64,000 bases of DNA from contig SHZY01000003.1 of the NCBI GenBank assembly GCA_009692065.1, positions 1-64,000 on the forward strand, read 5' to 3'. The translations under genes and the position numbers were made by a program. Shown here piece after piece: positions 33,423 through 41,630 of the stretch. Source of the stretch: Gemmataceae bacterium. Lineage in GTDB: Bacteria; Planctomycetota; Planctomycetia; Gemmatales; Gemmataceae. Within the stretch, counting starts at the first letter, position 1. Each line of letters starts with the position of its first letter. The notes under the pieces were generated by a model, which worked only from the letters and a program-made list of their open reading frames with translations, did no database searches and was not told the origin of the DNA.

Positions 33423-36400
33423 ATGGAACTCGCCAAGGCCTACAACCCGCAGGAAGCGCAGGAGAAATGGCTCAAGTTCTGGAACGAGCAGGGTTACTTC
33501 CACTCGCGGCCCGATTCGCGCAAACCCTACACCATCGTCATTCCGCCGCCGAACGTGACTGGCGCCCTGCACATGGGGCACGCTCTCAATAACACACTGC
33601 AAGACGTGCTCATCCGCTGGCGACGCATGCAAGACTACAACGCCCTGTGGATGCCCGGCACTGATCACGCCGGCATCGCCACCCAGGCCGTGGTCGAACG
33701 GCTCATCATGCAGCAAGAAAAGAAGACTCGCCACGACATCGGCCGCGACAGACTGGTGAAACGCATCTGGGAGTGGAAGGACAAGTACGAAGCTCGCATC
33801 CTCGGCCAACTCCGGCAGCTCGGCGCAAGCTGTGACTGGGAGCGCACGCGATTCACGCTCGACCCGATCTGCGCCCGCGCCGTGCGCGAGACGTTCTTCA
33901 AGATGTTCAAGGACGGCCTGATCTTCCGCGGCAAACGCCTGGTGAACTGGGATACGCACCTGCAAACCTCCGTGGCAGACGACGAGACATACACCGAGGA
34001 CATCAAGGGCGGCTTCTGGACCTTCAAATACCAAGTGAAGCCCGATGGCGAGCAACGCGAGCCGTCGGAATATATTTCATTCAGCACAACCCGCCCCGAA
34101 ACCATGCTCGGCGACACCGCTATCTGCGTGCATCCGTCCGACGAGCGCTACAAGCACCTCATCGGCAAGTCGGTGACGATCCCGCTCGTGAACCGCGATA
34201 TTCCGATCATCGCCGACGGCTTGCTCGCCGACCCGACGCTCGGCACCGGCTGCGTGAAGGTGACGCCGGCCCACGATCCGAACGATTACGCCTGCTACCA
34301 GCGCAATCCGCAGATCGGCATCATCAACATCCTCAACCCCGACGGCACCATCAACGAGAACGGCGGCAAGTACCAGGGAATGGATCGCTACAAAGCGCGC
34401 GAAGCCGTGGTCGCCGACATGGAGGCGCTCGGCCTGTTCGAGGGCCGCGAGGATCGCATAATCCCGATGAAGTATAGCGACCGCTCGAAGACGCCGATCG
34501 AGCCGTACCTGTCGGACCAGTGGTTCGTGAAGATGGGTGATCCGCCGGCGAGCCTCCCGCGTGAGCGGGGGGAGGAAGCCGCCAAAACTCCCCCCGCTGA
34601 CGCGGGAGGCTCGCCAAAAGCTGGATTGGCGCGCATGGCAATGGAAGCCGTGGAGAACGGCCACGTGAAGTTCTTCCCGGAGCGTTACGCCAACTCGTAT
34701 CTCGATTGGCTCGCGGAAAAACGCGACTGGTGCATCAGCCGGCAACTCTGGTGGGGGCATCGCATTCCGGTGTGGAAGCTCTCGGAAGACGCCTTATTTC
34801 CTTTAGGACAGTCTCTCGGCGACCGCTTGAGTATCCTTGCAAGCTGGATTGCCGAAGGTCGTGTCGCTGCAAGTTGGGGGGGTACTCCGCTCAGGGTGAC
34901 GGATGATGCTTGGAGCCTTTTGATCGACGTCGCCTTCTCCGACGATGCAGAATTCGTGATTTGCGTCCGCGATTCAGAAGACAAAGAACTCATTGAACTT
35001 CTCGAATCTGCTGGCTTCGTGCAAGACCCCGACGTCCTCGACACCTGGTTTAGCTCCATGCTCTGGCCGCACTCGACGCTCGGTTGGCCGGAACCGACGG
35101 AGGAGTTGAAGTACTACTACCCGACCAGCGTGCTCGTGACGAGCCGCGATATCATCACACTGTGGGTGGCGCGCATGGTGATTGCGGGGTTGTACAACCT
35201 CCAGCAGGTGCCGTTCCATCAGGTGTACATTACCGTCAAGCTGATGGACGGCTTCGGCGAGACGATGTCGAAGTCGAAGGGCAACGGCGTCGATCCGCTC
35301 GACATCATCGAGCGCTACGGGGCCGACGCGCTGCGTTTCCTCGTCATGCAGATTTCGACGGAGACGCAGGACGCGCGGCTGCCGGTGGCGAATGCGTGCC
35401 CGCATTGCGATGCGCTGGTGCCGGTGAAGCAAGAGCACATGTATATGCGGACGAAGAAGCTGGCGTGCCCGAACTGCAAGCAGCCGTTTCGTCCCGGCGG
35501 ACCGTGGCCGAGCGATGATCCCGAGCTCAAGACGGCCAAGCAGGCGTCGGAGCGGTTCGAGATTGGCCGCAACTTCGCGAACAAAATCTGGAACGCGGCT
35601 CGCTTCATCCTGATGAACCTCGACGGCTACACGCCGCACGCCATCAAGCGTGAGGAATTGACGTTGGAGGACCGCTGGATCTTGAGCCGGCTGGCGGCTA
35701 CGACGCAAGCAGTGACGGAGCAGCTTGAAGGGTATCGCTTCAGCGACGCGGCACGATCTCTTTACGACTTCGTGTGGTCGGAGTTTTGCGATTGGTATTT
35801 GGAGATGACCAAGGGCCGGTTGCGTGCGGACGATCGCGAGACGGTACAGCGTGTCCTCATCGGCGTACTCGATGCCATCGTGCGGCTCGTGCATCCGGTG
35901 ATGCCTTTTGTCGCGGAGTCGATCTGGAGTGCTCTCAACGAGGTGGCATTCGAGCGTGGCTTGCCGAATCCCGAGCCGGCGACGGAAAGCGTGATGATCG
36001 CGCCGTGGCCCGAGTTTCCTTCCGATTGGCGTGACGCTGGCATAGAAACGAGCATTGTCCGCATGCAGGAGCTGGTGCGTTCAGTCCGCGAGGTGCGCAA
36101 TCGCTATAACATCGAGCCGAAGACGCCGCTCGATGCGTTTGTGAAGTGCGGCGAGTCGGTGGCGGGCGATTTTCGCACGCTGGCCCCGTTTATCACGCTA
36201 CTGGGCGGCATCGGCACGCTCGACTGCGGCTTGGCGGTGGCCAAGCCGTCGCAAGCCGCCAGCCACGTGACGCCGGAGTTCGAGGTTTACGTATCGCTCG
36301 CGGGCCTCATCGACCCGGTGGCCGAGACGAAGCGGCTCGAAAAACAGCTTGCGGACAAGCGCAAGGCGTTGCAAAGCGCTCATGCGAAATCGGAGAACCC

Positions 36401-36518
36401 GAATTTCGTGAAGAACGCGCCGCCGGAAATCGTGCAGCAACTGCGTGATCAGATTGCCGATTTGCAGAAGCAGATCGAGACGATTGAAGGGAATATCAAG
36501 GATTTGCAGCAGACTTAA
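33423..36518 (+). CDS. valS: valyl-tRNA synthetase with in-frame palindromic insert
   Basis: A 1031-residue class I synthetase charging tRNA-Val. PPPNVTGALHMGHALNNT holds the HIGH motif and ETMSKSKGNGVDP the KMSKS motif; CP1 editing domain and RDWCISRQLWWGHRIPVW are present. Three insertions are seen: a 23-codon palindrome-derived segment at residues 375-398 in the editing/CP1 region, a roughly 60-residue stretch after WKLSEDALF, and a four-cysteine ribbon (Cys659, 662, 682, 685) after QISTETQDARL. The C-terminus is a coiled-coil arm. Start: ATG at 33423, giving MELAKAYNPQEAQEKWLKFW. It follows cimA. Confidence 0.95.
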   Translation: MELAKAYNPQEAQEKWLKFWNEQGYFHSRPDSRKPYTIVIPPPNVTGALHMGHALNNTLQDVLIRWRRMQDYNALWMPGTDHAGIATQAVVERLIMQQEKKTRHDIGRDRLVKRIWEWKDKYEARILGQLRQLGASCDWERTRFTLDPICARAVRETFFKMFKDGLIFRGKRLVNWDTHLQTSVADDETYTEDIKGGFWTFKYQVKPDGEQREPSEYISFSTTRPETMLGDTAICVHPSDERYKHLIGKSVTIPLVNRDIPIIADGLLADPTLGTGCVKVTPAHDPNDYACYQRNPQIGIINILNPDGTINENGGKYQGMDRYKAREAVVADMEALGLFEGREDRIIPMKYSDRSKTPIEPYLSDQWFVKMGDPPASLPRERGEEAAKTPPADAGGSPKAGLARMAMEAVENGHVKFFPERYANSYLDWLAEKRDWCISRQLWWGHRIPVWKLSEDALFPLGQSLGDRLSILASWIAEGRVAASWGGTPLRVTDDAWSLLIDVAFSDDAEFVICVRDSEDKELIELLESAGFVQDPDVLDTWFSSMLWPHSTLGWPEPTEELKYYYPTSVLVTSRDIITLWVARMVIAGLYNLQQVPFHQVYITVKLMDGFGETMSKSKGNGVDPLDIIERYGADALRFLVMQISTETQDARLPVANACPHCDALVPVKQEHMYMRTKKLACPNCKQPFRPGGPWPSDDPELKTAKQASERFEIGRNFANKIWNAARFILMNLDGYTPHAIKREELTLEDRWILSRLAATTQAVTEQLEGYRFSDAARSLYDFVWSEFCDWYLEMTKGRLRADDRETVQRVLIGVLDAIVRLVHPVMPFVAESIWSALNEVAFERGLPNPEPATESVMIAPWPEFPSDWRDAGIETSIVRMQELVRSVREVRNRYNIEPKTPLDAFVKCGESVAGDFRTLAPFITLLGGIGTLDCGLAVAKPSQAASHVTPEFEVYVSLAGLIDPVAETKRLEKQLADKRKALQSAHAKSENPNFVKNAPPEIVQQLRDQIADLQKQIETIEGNIKDLQQT
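34547..34615. repeat. palindrome inserted in frame inside valS
   Basis: Arms at 34547-34574 and 34588-34615 pair at 27 of 28 positions (GGCGAGCCTCCCGCGTGAGC and extension). The segment is 69 bases, 23 codons, without a stop. It falls after SDQWFVKMGD and before LARMAMEAVENGHVKF, where other ValS proteins have only a few residues. Confidence 0.92.
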
Positions 36519-37191
36519 TGTACTTGGATACGGAGCGACAAGGCATGTCTATGCCGACGGACAATCCGGATTCGATGCCTATACCGACGAACTCACGTGC
36601 AACATGGGGGTTCGGACTGGCTATCGTCGCGGTCTTGCTCGCATTACTGACGCTGCAAATCAATCGCGCAGTCCGAAATGAACAGGCCAGCTCCTTCGGC
36701 GGATATGTTTTGGTCATGGTATACGTTGTTCCAGGAGGCATGCTGCTTTCCATTCTAGTGGCATCTGCCTCGCTGATCGTCGGAAGGCTTCGCTGGTTCG
36801 TAGTTCTGGGCGTGGCAGTTTCATTCGTGTTCCAGGGGTTGTCACTGGCGTTTTTTTTTTCTGGCCCACAGACCAAACCCTCATTGACGCGGCACTCAAG
36901 GGCGATCTCGAATCCTCGCGCTGGAGCTTGCGACTCGGCGTCAATCCGAACGCATGTACTCATTGGGGCTGGGATCGCCCACGCAATCGTGGCGAAACGG
37001 TCCTTGTCATTGCCGCAAAAGGAGGTGATCTTGCCCTGACGCGACTTCTGGTTGAATACGTGGCAAATGTGAACCTGGCAGACGGACATCGGAATTACCC
37101 GATCTTGGCCGCCAGTGATTCTGGCAATCGTGAGTTGATTGAATTCCTGTTTGCGCGCGGAGCCGATCCGAAGGTGCGCGGCCCCGAGTGA
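36518..37191 (+). CDS. membrane-anchored ankyrin-repeat protein, frameshifted at a T10 run
   Basis: The ATG at 36518 overlaps the valS stop (TAATG). The first frame has two or three hydrophobic segments (WGFGLAIVAVLLALL, YVLVMVYVVPGGML, FVVLGVAVSFVFQGLSL) and then reaches ten T's at 36851-36860. Beyond them, this frame becomes nonsense to 37039, while the neighbouring frame reads DQTLIDAALKGDLES and continues through ankyrin repeats (ETVLVIAAKGGDLALTRLLV, ILAASDSGNRELIEFLFARG) to 37191. One additional T restores a single protein of about 224 residues. Either a homopolymer read error, a lesion or slippage at the run. ATG at 36545 is an alternative start. Confidence 0.65.
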
Positions 37192-37222
37192 GACCATCCG
37201 TCGAATCGCGAGGACCCAGACC

Positions 37223-37579
37223 ATGACCCCCGACGCCGCCATGGAGCGCATCAACTTCCTTACCGCTCATGCGTGGATGGTGCGTCAGTTCCTCAAGCAC
37301 GCGGAGGAAGTGCAGGAGGACGAGGAGATGCTTGACGTCCATCGCATGATCTACGACTACCTGCGTGCCGTCGAGCCGAGCTATCAGCGCAAGGACGCAG
37401 CCGAGTACCTCCATCGGGCGAAAGGGAAACTGTCGAAACTCAGAAAGGTCGCGGAGTTCTTCCACGAGAACTATCGCCGTGTGTCGGATCACGCCAATTT
37501 TCAAATGGCGGCCATCTCGCTCAAGTTCGTCGTGCAGCAGATTGAGGAAGTGATGGGGCAGGTCGAGAAGCCAGTGTAA
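37223..37579 (+). CDS. small helical protein of unknown function
   Basis: A 118-residue, mostly helical, soluble protein with MERINFLTAHAWMVRQFLKH at the start and AISLKFVVQQIEEVMGQV at the end. Start: ATG at 37223 with GAGGACC upstream; earlier in-frame sequence is the 3' part of the ankyrin gene in another frame. No motif recognised. It follows the ankyrin gene by 31 bases and is convergent with the diguanylate cyclase gene. Confidence 0.72.
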   Translation: MTPDAAMERINFLTAHAWMVRQFLKHAEEVQEDEEMLDVHRMIYDYLRAVEPSYQRKDAAEYLHRAKGKLSKLRKVAEFFHENYRRVSDHANFQMAAISLKFVVQQIEEVMGQVEKPV

Positions 37580-37600
37580 TTGTCACCCACGGCGCGGCGA

Positions 37601-38686
37601 CTACACGATACCCGCCGTCGGCGTCTTGCCCGCGGGCTCAAAAGGGCGGTTCGAGACCATGCGATAGACGCATTTGTTTCGCCCGGTTTTCTTCGCATCC
37701 GAAAGCGCGGCCGCGGCAAGATGTTTGATCGTCTCGTAGTCCGCCTCGATTCCGGACGGAGCAATCGCAATGCCGATGCTGACTCGCACCGTGAAAGCAT
37801 GAACCTTGTATGCGAAGGGATTGGCCTCCACCATGGTGCGAATGCGTTCGCCCAGAACGACGGCGCCTTCCATGTTCGTCTCCGGCGCGATGACCATGAA
37901 CTCCTCACCGCCGATGCGCCCCAGAAAATCCACGTTGCGCACCGACCGATTGAGGCACTTCGCCAGGTCGATCAGCACCTGATCCCCACCCGGCAGAAGG
38001 TACTGATCGTTGATCTGCTTGAAATGATCGACGTCGATGAGCGCGATGGCCAGGTCGCCCAGATAGCGCTCGCGACGGCGTAGCTCACGCTCGGCCAGGC
38101 GGTCCATGGCTCGGCGGTTCGGCAAGTTGGTCAAGGGGTCGGTTAGCGCCAGCTTTTCGAGCATCTTGTTCTTGTGCTCGAGTTCATGACAGGCTTCTTC
38201 CAGAGCCTTGGTCCGATCGGCAACGCGATTTTCCAGTTCCAGGTTCATTTCGCGCAGGCGATCGTTCAGCAACTGCATTTCATACAGCATCTGCTCATGG
38301 CTCCGCTCCAGGAGAGACGCTCTGGAGGCGGTGCGCAGGGTCTCAACAAGGTGGTCCCCATTCCAGGGCTTCAGAATGAAGCGGAAAACCTGGCTCTTGT
38401 TGATCGCGCTCATGGTTTCTTCAAGGTCCGCGAATCCCGTCATCATGATACGTACGGTCTTCGGGGAGTGTTCCTTGACCCACTCCAGAAGCTGCACGCC
38501 GCTGGCGCGTGGCATTTTCTGATCGGAGAGGATGATGTCGATCTCACAGCCAGCGAAATGTTTTTGCGCAGCGTCCGCGCAATCCGCCGTGATGACGTCG
38601 AATTCCGGGCTGAGGAACATCTTCAGGGTCTCGAGAATGGACGGTTCGTCATCCACCACGAGTAGGGAACATTTGTGCCTTCTCAC
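37601..38686 (-). CDS. response regulator with GGDEF (diguanylate cyclase) domain
   Basis: A 361-residue REC-coil-GGDEF protein. The receiver domain (residues 1-120) has DDEP, the phosphoacceptor Asp in IILSDQKMP, and the conserved Lys in FILKPWN. A coiled coil at about 125-190 (LENRVADRTKALEEACHELE) links to the GGDEF domain with active-site GGEEF; an RxxD inhibitory site (RNVD) stands five residues before it. It should make c-di-GMP when phosphorylated, with product inhibition. No histidine kinase is adjacent. Start is a GTG at 38686 with a weak GGAG site. Confidence 0.93.
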   Translation of the reverse strand: MRRHKCSLLVVDDEPSILETLKMFLSPEFDVITADCADAAQKHFAGCEIDIILSDQKMPRASGVQLLEWVKEHSPKTVRIMMTGFADLEETMSAINKSQVFRFILKPWNGDHLVETLRTASRASLLERSHEQMLYEMQLLNDRLREMNLELENRVADRTKALEEACHELEHKNKMLEKLALTDPLTNLPNRRAMDRLAERELRRRERYLGDLAIALIDVDHFKQINDQYLLPGGDQVLIDLAKCLNRSVRNVDFLGRIGGEEFMVIAPETNMEGAVVLGERIRTMVEANPFAYKVHAFTVRVSIGIAIAPSGIEADYETIKHLAAAALSDAKKTGRNKCVYRMVSNRPFEPAGKTPTAGIV

Positions 38687-38876
38687 CTTGCAATCTCACT
38701 CCAAGGAGGCGAGCCACGGTCACTTTTCGCTATTCTAGACTACCTTACGAATGGTGGAAACGCGAGCGTCACATCCAAAATAATCGAGATAATCTGCACG
38801 CCTTGGGTGCTTTGCTCGAAAAGTGCCGATATCCTCCGAGAGCACTGCCGTAGGCTTGGAAAATACGAATGACGGC

Positions 38877-39836
38877 TCAGAACTCACGCGAGTCCTCAGG
38901 CCGTTTGGCCCAGCGCAATTTTGCAGAACGGGACCGCGGGTTCGACTGCCGTTCCCCCCAGGCGGCCCGCAGCGGATCAGCTGCGACTGATTCATAGGCG
39001 CCCGCTTCCTTACCGCTGCGGAAGCTTGACTTGACCAGCCGATCCTCGCCGCTGTGGAAGCTGATAATTGCGGCGCGGCCCATGGGTCGCAAGCAGTGGG
39101 GCAAGACTCGCAGCAGGTGTTCGAGGTTGGCCAGTTCGCGATTCACCAGGATGCGCAACGCCTGAAACGTTCGCGCAGCCGGGTGCAGGTTCCATTTCCC
39201 CGGCGCGGGATGCAGTCGCCAGGATGGCTGTTTGGTGGCGTCCTGTATGATCCGCGCAAGCTCCTTGGTTCGCGTGAATGGCGTTTGCGTACGCGCCGCC
39301 ACGATGGCTGCAGCGATGATTGCCGCCTGCGGCTCGTCGCCGAGTTCTTGCAAGGCTTCGGCCAGTTCGGCCTCAGGGATGGTCGCCAAGATCTCCGCAG
39401 CCGTGCGGCCGCGCGTGCGGTCCATGCGCATGTCGAGAGTGCCGTCGCGCGCATAGGAGAATCCTCGTTCCGCATCATCGACTTGCATGCTCGACATGCC
39501 GAGGTCGGCCAGGAGCGCATCGACGTGCGCCAGGCCATGCGCGGCAAGAACCTGCTGTAAGCCGGCGAAATTGGAGTGATGCAGGTGAAACGGATGGCCG
39601 ATCGCTTCCATCCGTTCACGCGCCTTCGCCAGGTTCTCGGCATCCATGTCGAGGCCGATGAGCAATCCGGTCGGGCCGATGCGTTTCAAGAGTTCGGCAC
39701 TATGCCCGGCCCAGCCGACGGTGCAATCGACGACGACCATGCCGGGCTGTGGATCCAGGACCTGCAGGATTTCCTGGAGGAGCACGGGGCGGTGTTCGCC
39801 CTGGGGGGTGCTTCGTGGATTTCGTTGATTAGGCAT
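38877..39836 (-). CDS. rsmH: 16S rRNA (cytosine-1402-N4) methyltransferase
   Basis: A 319-residue RsmH/MraW. It starts with EHRPVLLQEILQVLDPQPG, contains the SAM loop VDCTVGWAGHSAELLKRIG, then LLADLGMSSMQVDDAERGFSY, LDMRMDRTRGRTAAEIL and the end-domain AAIISFHSGEDRLVKSSFR. It methylates C1402 in the ribosome decoding centre. In many bacteria rsmH begins the dcw cluster with ftsL and ftsI; here no cell-wall gene follows, in line with the reduced dcw content of planctomycetes. Confidence 0.95.
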   Translation of the reverse strand: MPNQRNPRSTPQGEHRPVLLQEILQVLDPQPGMVVVDCTVGWAGHSAELLKRIGPTGLLIGLDMDAENLAKARERMEAIGHPFHLHHSNFAGLQQVLAAHGLAHVDALLADLGMSSMQVDDAERGFSYARDGTLDMRMDRTRGRTAAEILATIPEAELAEALQELGDEPQAAIIAAAIVAARTQTPFTRTKELARIIQDATKQPSWRLHPAPGKWNLHPAARTFQALRILVNRELANLEHLLRVLPHCLRPMGRAAIISFHSGEDRLVKSSFRSGKEAGAYESVAADPLRAAWGERQSNPRSRSAKLRWAKRPEDSREF

Positions 39837-39915
39837 GAGTCCATTCTACGCCCCAGCGATATGGTCCGGCGGCTTTGGCAAGCGGTGGGTGGCCGCCGCG
39901 TTTCGCCAAATCCAT

Positions 39916-39988
39916 GTGGCGAAACGGAAACAGCGTTTAACCCATTGTTGCTGATGAAGTTGTGATTCTCATTTTTCCGTTTCGCCAC
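39916..39988. repeat. inverted repeat, GTGGCGAAACGGAAA
   Basis: GTGGCGAAACGGAAA (39916-39930) pairs perfectly with 39974-39988. It occupies the 276-base spacer between rsmH and the ABC-2-like gene; I see nothing else in that spacer. Confidence 0.8.
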
Positions 39989-40112
39989 GAAGAGAGGGGG
40001 GTAGGCCCTGGTTCTGCATGCAGGTTGGCCACGCGATATTAGGACACTATTTGTCGAATCCGTCTTCGGTCGTCAAATGCACGGCGGCTGCGTTGACATG
40101 ATATCTTGCAAT

Positions 40113-41609
40113 CTACGAGAAATATGCCAGCGCCAGGCAGCTCGTCGAAATCACCAGTAGGACGCCGGGCCAGAAAACTCGAAACTGCATTTCGCCGCCT
40201 GCCAAGCGGAACTCTGGGCCTAGCTCAAAACGCGTACTGAGAACGCCGATGATCGAGGCCGTAACAAGCATACCTGCCAGGCCGCACACGCTGACGTGCA
40301 GCGCGAACCAGATGAGGGCGGTCAAAATGCTCGCCGATGACGTCGGTTTTCTTGCCGAATGGTAGAAGCCCACGGCGGCCGCGGCGCGCATCAGGACGCC
40401 CGCCGTCAGCCAGGCGATCGGCACGAAGACGCCCGCAACTGCAAACCGCTTGGAGGTCAGGATCGCCACGGCAGGCAGAATCGCCAGCCAGTAGACGAAC
40501 AGGCGTGGCAGGATCGCGCGCAGGGTTTGCTCCACATATTCGTCAGCGCGTATCATCGTTCCGCGCAGTGGGTCCCAGGTGCGCGACTCCCGCTCCGTGC
40601 TCACGGTGCTGGCACACATTACCAGAGCGGCGAGTGGAAAGGCGATCAGGATCAACACTGTCTCGCAAGAGGGCGTGCCGTCAGCCCAACTTGGTGACGA
40701 TGAAGACGCTGCGCAGGTTGCGATCACGAACAAGCCAACTCGTCCCCACGCCGGCATCCTCAGCAGCCACTTGAACATGAACCAATCGCTGGCATAGGAC
40801 TGCTTCCAGTAAATCGGCTGATCGTCAATCGGCGGCGGGGACCAAGTCCCTCGCGCGCGCGCACGACACTCTTGCTGGGATGAGAGCGTCGAACGTAGCC
40901 TCCAGATGGCCAGGATGAGACAAGGAATGCCGCATAGAAAAAAAACGATGAGCGCAACGGCTAACCAAAAGTCATCGCTTTGGCGGAGCCGTCTGTAGAA
41001 TAATTCTCTGCCGAAGCCATAAACGGCAAACGCCATCACCCACGCCGCCACCGGGCCAAGGTAGACGACGAGAATGGCGGAGGACGTACGGCGAAAATGG
41101 ATCGCGACCAACAAGGCCCAGGCTGCGATCGGCAAGGCCGGCAGCCAGCTGCAGACGATGAACGCCACGATTTCCCACCACGGCGTGCGGAATGCAACGT
41201 GTACCCAGACCAGCAGCGGAATTCCGGGCGACGTGACCACGACAACTTTGGCTATGGTAGCGAGCCAATAGCCACCGACGATTTCGAGCGAGTCCAGGCG
41301 TGAGGTAAGTAACAGCTCGATGACCCGCTGGTTTTTGGCTCGCATCACCTCGCCAACGGCCAGAATGGGTGTGAGCACAAGAATCGCTGCGACGTGACTT
41401 GCCCACAGCCCGTGCAGGTATCCGCCGGTAACCCAGAAGTCAATATCGCGGCGCAATGCACCAAACCACAGGCCGGCACGTGTGTGAATGTCAAACAGGT
41501 ACCACAGGAACCACAGCAGCACGATCAGGACATAGAGGCGCCGAACGTTGATGAACCACCGCTGCCGCAGGGCGTCGCGCAGCTCCCAGAGGAAGACCGG
41601 CGTGAACAT
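40113..41609 (-). CDS. ABC-2-type multi-pass membrane protein
   Basis: A 498-residue integral membrane protein starting MFTPVFLWELRDALRQRWFINVRR, like ABC-2 transporter permeases, with about ten hydrophobic segments and the repeated motif EVMRAKNQRVIELLLTSRLD and STERESRTWDPLRGTMIRAD, where ABC-2 proteins have their conserved TSERERGTxExLLxTP loops. The two halves thus look like an internal repeat of the ABC-2 fold. No ATPase gene is adjacent, so the partner is unknown. It ends before the dehydratase gene's downstream neighbour on the same strand. Confidence 0.72.
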   Translation of the reverse strand: MFTPVFLWELRDALRQRWFINVRRLYVLIVLLWFLWYLFDIHTRAGLWFGALRRDIDFWVTGGYLHGLWASHVAAILVLTPILAVGEVMRAKNQRVIELLLTSRLDSLEIVGGYWLATIAKVVVVTSPGIPLLVWVHVAFRTPWWEIVAFIVCSWLPALPIAAWALLVAIHFRRTSSAILVVYLGPVAAWVMAFAVYGFGRELFYRRLRQSDDFWLAVALIVFFLCGIPCLILAIWRLRSTLSSQQECRARARGTWSPPPIDDQPIYWKQSYASDWFMFKWLLRMPAWGRVGLFVIATCAASSSSPSWADGTPSCETVLILIAFPLAALVMCASTVSTERESRTWDPLRGTMIRADEYVEQTLRAILPRLFVYWLAILPAVAILTSKRFAVAGVFVPIAWLTAGVLMRAAAAVGFYHSARKPTSSASILTALIWFALHVSVCGLAGMLVTASIIGVLSTRFELGPEFRLAGGEMQFRVFWPGVLLVISTSCLALAYFS

Positions 41610-41630
41610 CGGTGCATCTCGCCTTGCAGG

